DNA of 6,193 nucleotides, taken from the NCBI GenBank assembly GCA_003542385.1, contig DPKT01000262.1:1-6193 (forward strand), read 5' to 3'. The position numbers and the translations under genes were made by a program. Positions within the stretch are counted from its first letter, which is position 1; each line of letters starts with the position of its first letter. Of this stretch, positions 1 to 6,193 are shown piece by piece. This DNA comes from Desulfomicrobium sp. GTDB taxonomy: Bacteria > Desulfobacterota > Desulfovibrionia > Desulfovibrionales > Desulfomicrobiaceae. Under the pieces are notes generated by a model. The model saw nothing but the letters and a program-made list of their open reading frames with translations, was not told the DNA's origin and did not search any database.

Positions 1-1828
1 GCAGGACGGCCAACCGGAGCGGCTCGTCAGGCAACTCGGTCAACGGCAACGCCTTGGGCAGGTAGGCGCGGCCGACCTCAAACGCCCGCAGGCCGTCGAC
101 GCCGTGCCCCGCATTAAGTGCGGCAACGCGCAGCAGATTGGGAACGAGTGAGGTCCGCATCAGGGCCTGCTCGTCGCTCATCGGATTGAGCACGGGCATG
201 GCCAATCGCCAGGGATGGTCGGCAGCCAGTCGCAGCCGATCAAACTCATCGGCGCTGTGATAGGCAAAGGTCACCAACTCGTCGAGGCCGCAACCAAGCA
301 AAGCACGGCGCAGCCTCTGCACGGCCTGCCTGCGGGGTGGCAGTGAGGCCGCAGGCATCGCCAGGGTCGGCAACTCGGGCTTGATCCGGTCGTAGCCGTA
401 GGCCCGGGCGATCTCCTCAGCCAGGTCCGCCTTGCCCTCAACGTCAAGGCGCCTGGTCGGCACCTCGGCGATGATCGACGACGCCGAGCAATCAGAACCG
501 GCCGGATCGTCCGCCAGCCACGCGGTGATACCGATCTGACCAAGCAGGTCAGCCATCTCCTTACCATCCAAGGGGATGCCAATTAGATCCCGCAGATAGG
601 AAACCGGCGCCGTAATCAGCTGTGGGCCGTGGGTTTCGGCGACGACGTCGATGATGCCCTCGACCCTGCGCGCCGCACCCATCTGGGTCAGCAGCTCGGC
701 CGCCCGCTCAATCGCCCGGACCGTCCCGGTCGGATCAACGCCTTTTTCGAAGCGGCCGGACGCCTCGGAGCGCAGCCCAAGGCGGCGCGACGTACGGCGG
801 ACCGTTGTCCGCAGGAAATTGGCGGACTCCAAGAACATGCGCCTGGTTGTGCCGGTGATCTCGCTGTTAGCGCCGCCCATGACGCCGGCCAGGGCAATCC
901 CTCGCCCGGCGTCGGCAATCACCAGGCTGCCCGGTGGGCAGACTCGCTCGACGCCGTCCAGAGTGGTTATCTTCTCGTCCGGCAGAGCCTCGCGCACGAC
1001 GATTGAGCCACCTTGCACGAGGTCAAAGTCAAAGGCATGCAAGGGCTGGCCGAGTTCGAGCATCACGTAGTTGGTCACGTCGACGATGTTGTTGATGGGC
1101 CGCAGGCCCACGGCGATGAGCCGGTAGCGCAGCCAGGCCGGGCTCGGCCCGATCTTCGCGCCGCGGATGAGCCGGGCCTGGTACAGGGGGCAAAGGGCCG
1201 GGTCGGGCTCGATGCGGAAATTCTCGAAGGCTTCGCCGCCCTCGGTCAGTTCGGTCCGGGGCACGGTCAGGGGCAGGCCGAAGGCGGCCGCCACTTCGCG
1301 GGCCAGGCCCAGAACCGAGAGACAGTCGGCGCGGTTGGGCGTGATGCTCACGTCGAGGACGGTCCGGTCCAGGCCCAGGGCCTCGCAGATGGGCGTACCC
1401 ACGGCCAGTCCCGCGTCCAGGACCATGATGCCGTCATGGTTGTCGCCCAGGCCCATCTCGCGCTCGGAGCAGATCATGCCGCACGACGTCTGGCCGCGCA
1501 GCTTGGCCTTCTTGATCTCCAGGCCGCCGGGCATAACCGTGCCCACGGGCGCCACGAGCACCTTCTGGCCGGCAGCCACGTTGGGCGCGCCGCAGACGAT
1601 GTCGAGCAGTTCGCCCGTGCCGATGTCGACCCTGCAGACCGAGAGGTGGTCAGAGGAAGGATGCGCCGCGCACTCGGCTACGAAGCCGACCACTATCTTC
1701 TCCAGGGCGGCGAAGGGGCGGCCGATCTCCTCGACCTCGAGGCCGAGCATGGTCAGCCTGTCGGCCAGGGTCTGGGCATCGCCCGTGTAGGGCACGAATT
1801 CCCGCAACCAGTTGAGACTCAAAAGCAT
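1..1828 (-). CDS. pheT: Phenylalanyl-tRNA synthetase beta subunit, 3' end outside window (partial)
   Basis: Beta subunit of the cytoplasmic alpha2-beta2 enzyme that charges tRNA-Phe; beta carries tRNA recognition and editing of mischarged Tyr. I translated the frame by hand from ATG at 1828 to the left edge: 609 codons with no stop. The family is near 800 residues, so about 190 C-terminal residues, including the anticodon-binding domain, are missing. Domains in order: short N-terminal part beginning MLLSLNWLREFVP; EMAP-like tRNA-binding domain around residues 40-155 (CGAPNV at 79); B3/B4 editing domain with NNIVDVTNYVM near 245, VMGGANSEI near 316 and RSEASGRFEKGVDP near 353; B5 domain from about 406 to 480 (VPTRRLDVEGKADLAEEI at 456); start of the catalytic-like core, with NPMSDEQALMRTSL at 548. 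The start follows the pheS stop by 18 nt, with a weak AGGG 7 nt upstream and an in-frame stop at 1838-1840. Third-position composition changes inside the gene near 1010 (see findings). Confidence 0.97.
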   Translation of the reverse strand, partial: MLLSLNWLREFVPYTGDAQTLADRLTMLGLEVEEIGRPFAALEKIVVGFVAECAAHPSSDHLSVCRVDIGTGELLDIVCGAPNVAAGQKVLVAPVGTVMPGGLEIKKAKLRGQTSCGMICSEREMGLGDNHDGIMVLDAGLAVGTPICEALGLDRTVLDVSITPNRADCLSVLGLAREVAAAFGLPLTVPRTELTEGGEAFENFRIEPDPALCPLYQARLIRGAKIGPSPAWLRYRLIAVGLRPINNIVDVTNYVMLELGQPLHAFDFDLVQGGSIVVREALPDEKITTLDGVERVCPPGSLVIADAGRGIALAGVMGGANSEITGTTRRMFLESANFLRTTVRRTSRRLGLRSEASGRFEKGVDPTGTVRAIERAAELLTQMGAARRVEGIIDVVAETHGPQLITAPVSYLRDLIGIPLDGKEMADLLGQIGITAWLADDPAGSDCSASSIIAEVPTRRLDVEGKADLAEEIARAYGYDRIKPELPTLAMPAASLPPRRQAVQRLRRALLGCGLDELVTFAYHSADEFDRLRLAADHPWRLAMPVLNPMSDEQALMRTSLVPNLLRVAALNAGHGVDGLRAFEVGRAYLPKALPLTELPDEPLRLAVL

Positions 1829-1846
1829 GGTGAAACCCTATGTCGC

Positions 1847-2890
1847 TCAGGCGAATTGCCGGAGGAAGCGCAGATCGTTCTCGAAAAACATGCGCAGGTC
1901 GCCGATGCCGTACTTGAGCATGGCGATGCGCTCCACACCCAGGCCGAAGGCGAAGCCGGTGTAGACTTCCGGGTCGTACCCGACCTTCTCGAACACGGCC
2001 GGATCGACCATGCCGCAGCCCAGGATCTCCACCCAGCCCGTCTCCTTGCACACGCGGCAGGGCTCGCCGTTCACGCGGCCCTTGCCGCCGCAGATGACGC
2101 AGCTGATGTCCACCTCGGCGCTGGGCTCCGTGAAGGGGAAGAAGCTCGGCCGGAAGCGGACCTTGGTCTCATGGCTGAACACGGTCTGCACAAAGGCCGT
2201 GAGAATGCCGCGCAGGTCGGCCATGGTCACGTTCGTGTCCACCAGAAGCCCCTCGACCTGATGGAACATGGGCGTGTGCGTGATGTCCGAGTCGCGGCGG
2301 TAGACCTTGCCCGGGGCGACCACGCCCAGGGGGGGCTTGCGGGCCAGCATGGTCCGCACCTGCAGGGGCGAGGTGTGCGTGCGCAGCAGGATGGAGTCGG
2401 AAATGTAGAGGGTGTCCTGCATGTCCCGGGCGGGGTGCTCGGGCGGGAGGTTCAGGGCCTCGAAGTTGTTGAAGTCGTTCTCGACCTCGGGGCCGGACAC
2501 GACCTCGAAACCCAGGCTGGTGAAGACCGCGCAGATCTCGCGGGTCACGCGCGTCACGGGGTGCAGGGAACCCAGGTCCGGCTGCCAGGACGGGAACGAC
2601 GGGTCGAAGGCGCCCAGGGCCTTCTCCTGTTCGCGCGCCTTGAGAGCGGCCTGCCGGTCCTCCCACAGGGAGGTCATGGCGGTCTTGACCTGGTTGGCGG
2701 CCTTGCCTGCGGCCGGGCGTTCCTCGGGCGAAAGCGCCGTCAGCCCGGACATGAGGTCGGCCAGGAGGCCCTTGCGCCCCAGGTAGCGGACGCGCAGTTC
2801 CTCCAACTCTTCCAATGAAGAAGCCTGGCCCAGGGCTTCAGTCAGCTCCGGGACCAGGCTTTCCAGCTTTCGAATGATATCGTGAGCCAC
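1847..2890 (-). CDS. pheS: Phenylalanyl-tRNA synthetase alpha subunit
   Basis: Catalytic alpha subunit that activates phenylalanine with ATP and transfers it to tRNA-Phe, working with PheT encoded next. It has 347 residues, the usual length. Residues 1-90 are the helical coiled-coil arm (SSLEELEELRVRYLGRKG). The class II core starts near 105: HPVTRVTREI, GPEVENDFNNFEALN at 133, HPARDMQDT at 152, then motif 2 (VYRRDSDITHTPMFHQVEG, about 196-214), FRPSFFPFTEPSAEVD at 246 and motif 3 (GFAFGLGVERIAMLKYGI, from 312). Between EVDIS and GWVEILGCGMV lies a CxxC-x10-CxxC segment at residues 264-281. The start is GTG; its first base is the last base of the rplT TAG stop (TAGTG). An AAGG about 8 nt upstream, inside rplT, serves as ribosome-binding site. 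The overlap suggests translational coupling to L20 synthesis. No pheM-type leader peptide is seen here. Confidence 0.97.
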   Translation of the reverse strand: MAHDIIRKLESLVPELTEALGQASSLEELEELRVRYLGRKGLLADLMSGLTALSPEERPAAGKAANQVKTAMTSLWEDRQAALKAREQEKALGAFDPSFPSWQPDLGSLHPVTRVTREICAVFTSLGFEVVSGPEVENDFNNFEALNLPPEHPARDMQDTLYISDSILLRTHTSPLQVRTMLARKPPLGVVAPGKVYRRDSDITHTPMFHQVEGLLVDTNVTMADLRGILTAFVQTVFSHETKVRFRPSFFPFTEPSAEVDISCVICGGKGRVNGEPCRVCKETGWVEILGCGMVDPAVFEKVGYDPEVYTGFAFGLGVERIAMLKYGIGDLRMFFENDLRFLRQFA

Positions 2891-3243
2891 TAGTTCGCCT
2901 TGGATTTTACCATTTCACACAGCTTGGCGAAGGCGTCCTTTTCATAGACAGCCATGTCGGCCAGGGCCTTACGGTTGAGATTGATCTCGGCGAGCTTCAG
3001 GCCGTGCATGAAGCGGTTGTAGGTCAGGCCGTACTGGCGCACGCCGGCGTTGATGCGCACGATCCACAGCTTGCGGAAGGCTCTCTTCTTCTGCTTCCGG
3101 TCGCGGTACGCGAAACACAAGGCGCGCTCGACGGTTTCGCGGGCGGTGCGGTACAGGACGCTGCGGCCTGCGCGGTAGCCCTTGGCAAGGTTCAGAAACT
3201 TCTTGTGCCTTCTGTGGGCTGTTTTTCCTCTTTTGACTCTCAT
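2890..3243 (-). CDS. rplT: 50S ribosomal protein L20
   Basis: L20 binds 23S rRNA early in 50S assembly, and in E. coli and Bacillus it also represses its own operon by binding mRNA. The product has 117 residues, the normal length, strongly basic in the N-terminal half (MRVKRGKTAHRRHKKFLNLAKGY), with the family core RKLWIVRINAGVRQYGLTYNRFMHGL at about residues 58-83 and the C-terminal LNRKALADMAV region. The ATG at 3243 is preceded by a strong AAAGGAGA at 3249-3256, with 6 nt between AAGGAG and the start. It lies 76 nt after rpmI and shares one base with the pheS start. A regulatory role for L20 here is inferred from relatives. Confidence 0.97.
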   Translation of the reverse strand: MRVKRGKTAHRRHKKFLNLAKGYRAGRSVLYRTARETVERALCFAYRDRKQKKRAFRKLWIVRINAGVRQYGLTYNRFMHGLKLAEINLNRKALADMAVYEKDAFAKLCEMVKSKAN

Positions 3244-3300
3244 GGTGTTCTCCTTTCGATGTCAGGCATAGTGGGAAAAGACTATACGCTGAGCTGAGGC

Positions 3301-3317
3301 TCCGGCCCGATGCCGGA
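3301..3317 (-). other. Small stem-loop just after rpmI stop
   Basis: TCCGGC and GCCGGA form a 6-bp perfect stem with a 5-nt loop, beginning 2 nt after the rpmI TAG in transcript direction. No T-run follows on the minus strand, so it is not an intrinsic terminator. It could be an RNA-processing or stability element in the rpmI-rplT spacer, or chance in GC-rich DNA. The rest of this spacer (3244-3300) holds the strong rplT ribosome-binding site and little else that I can identify. Confidence 0.35.
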
Positions 3318-3319
3318 AA

Positions 3320-3520
3320 CTAGAAAATGTACGGTACCAGGCGGCGAATGGCGGCGACACAGGACTGGGCAGCCGTGGTGGACTGACGCAGCTGTCTTTT
3401 GCGCTTCGCGGATTTCTTGGTCAGGATGTGGCGCATGTTGGCATGGCTTCTCTTCACCTTGCCGGTGCCCGTGACCTGAAAACGCTTGGCTGCACTTCTG
3501 TTGGTCTTGACCTTTGACAT
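3320..3520 (-). CDS. rpmI: 50S ribosomal protein L35
   Basis: L35 is a small basic component of the large ribosomal subunit. The 66-residue product matches the family length. It opens with MSKVKTNRSAAKRFQVTGTG and continues through KVKRSHANMRHILTKKSAKRKRQLR, the typical L35 pattern, ending in RRLVPYIF. The ATG at 3520 was chosen because GAGGAGG lies 4 nt upstream (3525-3531) and the family begins at this methionine. The frame stays open upstream to 3565, but that would add 15 unrelated residues ending in RGGT that merely translate the ribosome-binding site. It sits between infC (102-nt structured spacer) and rplT (76 nt), the universal infC-rpmI-rplT order. In E. coli, L20 repression acts on rpmI translation and reaches rplT by coupling; whether this holds here is unknown. 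Confidence 0.96.
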   Translation of the reverse strand: MSKVKTNRSAAKRFQVTGTGKVKRSHANMRHILTKKSAKRKRQLRQSTTAAQSCVAAIRRLVPYIF

Positions 3521-3544
3521 AGTTCCTCCTCGGACGACTCGTAT

Positions 3545-3560
3545 GGCCGCGTGAGCGGCC
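3545..3560 (-). promoter_or_regulatory. Perfect 16-nt hairpin upstream of rpmI ribosome-binding site
   Basis: GGCCGC and GCGGCC form a perfect 6-bp all-GC stem closing a 4-nt loop (UCAC in the operon transcript). It ends 13 nt before the GAGGAGG of rpmI. No T-run follows, so it is not a terminator. Its location matches where L20 or L35 autoregulatory RNA sits in other bacteria, so a role in controlling rpmI translation is plausible but inferred. Confidence 0.5.
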
Positions 3561-3569
3561 GGCAATACT

Positions 3570-3622
3570 GCTCCCTCCCGCCAAAACGGCGGGAAATTTT
3601 TCTTTGGGGGCGGGAAGGGAGC
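3570..3622 (-). promoter_or_regulatory. Alternative stem-loop region between infC and rpmI, candidate autoregulatory leader
   Basis: Three arms can pair in two mutually exclusive ways. Arm A (3609-3622), directly after the infC stop, is complementary to arm B (3570-3582) over 13 base pairs with a single bulged base, enclosing a 26-nt loop. Arm B also pairs with arm C (3588-3593, extendable by one pair) as a compact hairpin with a 5-nt loop. Both forms use the same GGCGGG segment of arm B, so they exclude each other. No T-run follows in the operon direction, which argues against simple attenuation and for a translational or protein-binding switch. L20 autoregulation acts at this junction in E. 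coli; binding here is an inference. Confidence 0.5.
3576..3605 (+). terminator. Terminator-like hairpin with T-run on the plus (antisense) strand
   Basis: On the plus strand, TCCCGCC and GGCGGGA form a 7-bp stem with loop AAAAC, followed by AATTTTTCTTT. This is the form of an intrinsic terminator for transcription running against the operon. No plus-strand gene is present to its left, so it would act only on antisense transcripts, or the T-run may be incidental to the RNA structure on the other strand. Confidence 0.35.
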
Positions 3623-4127
<505 letters not shown>

Positions 4128-4144
<17 letters not shown>

Positions 4145-6062
4145 ATCTCATTCCTCCATTTTTAAAGGGTTTCTCGCACTCTTCCCGCAACAGGGCGGCG
4201 AAGGCATCGATGGGCATGGCGCCCAGATTGGTGCCGCCGAGCATGCGCACGTTGACGCTGGCCTGCTCGACTTCCTGATCACCGATGACAAGCGCGTACG
4301 GAATCTTCTCCAGCTGGGCCTCGCGCACCTTGTACCCGAGCTTCTCGTTGCGCAGATCCAGTTCCACGCGCACCCCTTCGCGCCGCAACGCTTCCTGGCA
4401 CGAACGGGCAAATTCGTTGTGGCTGTCGGTCACGGTCAGGATGCGGGCCTGCACGGGCGCGAGCCAAGCCGGGAAGGCCCCGGCGAAATGTTCCGTGAGG
4501 ATGCCGATGAACCGCTCGACCGAGCCCATGATGGCGCGGTGCACCATGACCGGCCGGTGCCGCTCGCCATCCTCGCCGACGTATACCAAGTCGAAACGGT
4601 CCGGCAAGGTGAAATCGACCTGGATGGTCGAACACTGCCACAGGCGGCCCAAACAGTCGCGCAGCTTGACGTCGATCTTGGGTCCGTAGAAGGCGCCGTC
4701 GCCCTCGTTGATGGCGTAGGGCAGGCCCATTTCGTTCATGGCGTCCATGAGGGCGCTGGTCGCCCGCTCCCAGTCCTCGTCGGATCCGATGGACTTCTCG
4801 GGACGGGTGCTGATCTCCATGGTGTATTCGAAGCCGAACACGCCCATGAGATCCTGGATCCAGGCCATGACACCCTTGATCTCGTCCTGGAGCTGATCCG
4901 GGCGACAGATGATGTGGGCGTCGTCCTGGGTAAACTGGCGCACGCGCATGAGGCCGTGCAGCACGCCCGAGAGCTCGTGGCGATGCACCACGCCGAACTC
5001 GAAGAGGCGCACGGGCAGGTCGCGGTAGCTGCGCTGGCTCGTGTTGTAGATGAGCATGTGCGCCACGCAGTTCATGGGCTTCACGCCGTAGGGGACCTCG
5101 TCGATTTCCGTGAAATACATGTTCTCACGGTAGTTGGCGTAGTGCCCGGAGGTCTCCCACAGGTCGCGCTTCAAAATCTGGGGGGTGCGTACGATGCCGT
5201 AGCCGCGGCGGATCATTTCCTTGTTCACGAAATCTTCGAGGATGGTCCGCAGCAGGCCGCCCTTGGGGTGCCAGTAGGCCATGCCGGCGCCGCCGCGTTC
5301 GTGGAAGCTGAAAAGGTCGAGCTGGGGGCCGAGCTTGCGGTGGTCGCGCTTCTTGGCCTCCTCGATCATGGCCAGATGGGCCTTCAGGTCCTTGGGGGTG
5401 GCGAAGGCCGTGCCGTAGATGCGCTGCAGCATGGGGCGGGTGGAATCGCCGCGCCAGTAGGCGCCGGCCACGGAGGTCAGCTTCACGGCCTGCAGGAAGC
5501 CCGTGGAGGGCAGGTGCGGGCCGCGGCAGAGGTCGACGAAGTCGCCGTGGCGGTAAACGGACACCCGGTCCGCGCCCAGGTCGTCGATGATTTCGAGCTT
5601 GTAGGTCTCGCCCATGGAGGCGAAGAGGGCCTTGGCTTCGCCTGCGCTCATCTCCTCGCGGGAGAAGGGGCGGTTGGCGGCCACGGACGCGCGCATGCGC
5701 TCCTCGATCTGCTCCAAGTCCTCGGGGGTGAAGGGGCGCTCGTAATCGAAATCGTAGTAGAAGCCGTTTTCGATGTCCGGGCCGATGGTGACCTTGGCGG
5801 AAGGGAAAAGTTCCTTCACGGCCTCGGCCATGACGTGGGCGGCGCTGTGGCGCAGGACGGCCAGGCCCTTGGGGGTTTCGAGGAACACGGGCTCCAGGGT
5901 CGCGGTCCCGGCCGGCACGGTCTGCGCCAGATCGATGAGGCTGCCGTCGCATTCGCACGCGACAACGGATTTCATCTTCTTGCCGGAGAGCACGCCGCGC
6001 AGGGCGTCGGCGCAGGTCTGCCCCGCCTGAATCTCGATGTCCTGTCCCTGAATCTGAGCCAT
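4128..6062 (-). CDS. thrS: Threonyl-tRNA synthetase
   Basis: Class II synthetase that charges tRNA-Thr and hydrolyses mischarged Ser-tRNA. The 644-residue product matches the family (E. coli 642). Domains: TGS (1-63); N2 editing domain with HxxxH (H72, H76) and CRGPH (C179, H183), the four residues expected at the editing site; class II core from about 245 with motif 1 (GGLLRTILEDFVNKEMIRRG, 268-287), motif 2 (FGVVHRHELSG, 356; RVRQFTQDDAHIIC, 373) and motif 3 (HRAIMGSVERFIGILTEHF, 508); C-terminal anticodon-binding domain from about 535. Zinc ligands C332, H383 and H508 are in place. The ATG at 6062 was chosen because the TGS domain begins there and GAGG lies 8 nt upstream. The open frame to 6179 only reads through the tRNA gene and its spacer. 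The C-terminal codons contain the infC ribosome-binding site. No tRNA-Thr-like operator, as known in E. coli, is obvious in the 56-nt leader. Confidence 0.98.
4142..4157 (-). promoter_or_regulatory. infC ribosome-binding site and AUU start, inside thrS
   Basis: GGAGG (4153-4157) precedes ATT (4142-4144) by 8 nt, ideal spacing. The same bases encode the last residues of ThrS (GGMRYSFSC). An ATG at 4148-4150 is only 2 nt from the GGAGG and lies in the thrS frame, where it would give just a 7-residue tail, so it is not the infC start. This site decides the infC start assignment. Confidence 0.8.
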
Positions 6063-6083
6063 ATGCCTTGCCTCACAAACACG

Positions 6084-6107
6084 ATAGGGAGGCTTGAGCC
6101 TCCCTAT
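6084..6107 (-). promoter_or_regulatory. 11-bp palindrome between tRNA-Val and thrS
   Basis: ATAGGGAGGCT and AGCCTCCCTAT are perfectly complementary with 2 nt between them, giving at least 10 stable pairs and a tetraloop. In operon direction it is preceded by an A-run and followed by CGTGTTTGTG, a poor T-run. It could be a weak terminator or attenuator after the tRNA, or a processing signal separating tRNA from thrS mRNA. On the plus strand it is followed, after 4 nt, by CTTTTTT-type sequence reaching the tRNA 3' end, a better terminator form. It lies 21 nt from the thrS start. The rest of the spacer (6063-6118) is unremarkable. Confidence 0.5.
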
Positions 6108-6118
6108 GAGTTCTTTTT

Positions 6119-6193
6119 TGGTAGGCGCGAGGAGGGTCGAACTCCTGACCCCTTGCACGTCAAGCAAGTGCTCTCCCACTGAGCTACGCGCCT
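6119..6193 (-). tRNA. tRNA-Val, anticodon GAC, with encoded CCA
   Basis: The full cloverleaf can be folded by hand. The acceptor AGGCGCG pairs with CGCGCCT over 7 pairs; D stem GCTC/GAGC; anticodon stem CTTGC/GCAAG; loop TTGACGT with anticodon GAC at 6159-6161, which reads GUC and GUU valine codons; a 5-nt variable loop; T stem AGGAG/CTCCT with loop TTCGACC. Discriminator A at 6122 together with A35 and C36 agrees with valine identity. The 3' CCA is encoded at 6119-6121. The gene is 72 nt plus CCA, and its 5' base is the last base of the window. Its 3' end is 56 nt from thrS on the same strand, so co-transcription is likely. Confidence 0.96.

Noticed and set aside
271..582. Short minus-strand Arg-rich frame inside pheT
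   Set aside because: It is an out-of-frame shadow. The true pheT frame is open through this stretch and matches the B5 and core domains.
1013..2818. Long plus-strand open frame of about 600 codons
   Set aside because: It is antisense to pheT and pheS in the register opposite their codons. High GC3 in the real genes removes stops from this frame, the translation is low-complexity His/Gly/Ala-rich, and it has a TTG start without a ribosome-binding site.
3268..3285. ATAGT/ACTAT inverted repeat in the rpmI-rplT spacer
   Set aside because: Only 5 AT-rich pairs with an 8-nt loop; too weak to distinguish from chance.
3521..3565. Fifteen-residue N-terminal extension of L35
   Set aside because: The extra residues encode the ribosome-binding site and hairpin of the spacer, and the L35 family starts at MSKVKTNRSA.
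6063..6118. ThrRS-binding operator mimicking tRNA-Thr, as in E. coli thrS
   Set aside because: The single palindrome has a 2-4 nt loop and cannot present an anticodon-like 7-nt loop, and no second arm is seen.
6063..6179. Thirty-nine-residue N-terminal extension of ThrS
   Set aside because: These codons translate the tRNA-Val gene and its palindromic spacer. The conserved TGS domain and a suitable ribosome-binding site place the start at 6062.

Overview
The window is a high-GC bacterial segment in which every supported gene lies on the minus strand. It holds the translation operon tRNA-Val(GAC) - thrS - infC - rpmI - rplT - pheS - pheT, read from the right edge to the left edge. Gene order, high GC and protein character fit a deltaproteobacterial sulfate reducer of the Desulfovibrionales type. 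That placement is an inference from general family knowledge, not from a search.

Layout from right to left: a complete tRNA-Val with encoded CCA ends at the window edge (6119-6193). A 56-nt spacer with an 11-bp palindrome leads to thrS (6062-4128). The last codons of thrS overlap the start of infC, which appears to use an AUU start codon (4144-3623). A structured 102-nt spacer follows, then rpmI (L35, 3520-3320), a 76-nt spacer, and rplT (L20, 3243-2890). The rplT stop shares one base with the GTG start of pheS (2890-1847). After 18 nt comes pheT (1828-1), whose 3' part lies outside the window.

The genes supply one tRNA, threonyl-tRNA synthetase, both subunits of phenylalanyl-tRNA synthetase, initiation factor IF3 and two 50S proteins. 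The tight spacing implies co-transcription with some translational coupling. In relatives, IF3 and L20 are known autoregulators, and the sequence offers candidate sites for both: the AUU start of infC, and mutually exclusive stem-loops between infC and rpmI.

No mobile element, CRISPR array, phage gene or new defence system is visible. The points worth a second look are regulatory (the infC start, the infC-rpmI RNA structures, the tRNA-thrS palindrome), plus a four-cysteine knuckle in PheS and a codon-composition change inside pheT. No promoter could be supported; the operon promoter is probably upstream of the tRNA, beyond the right edge.
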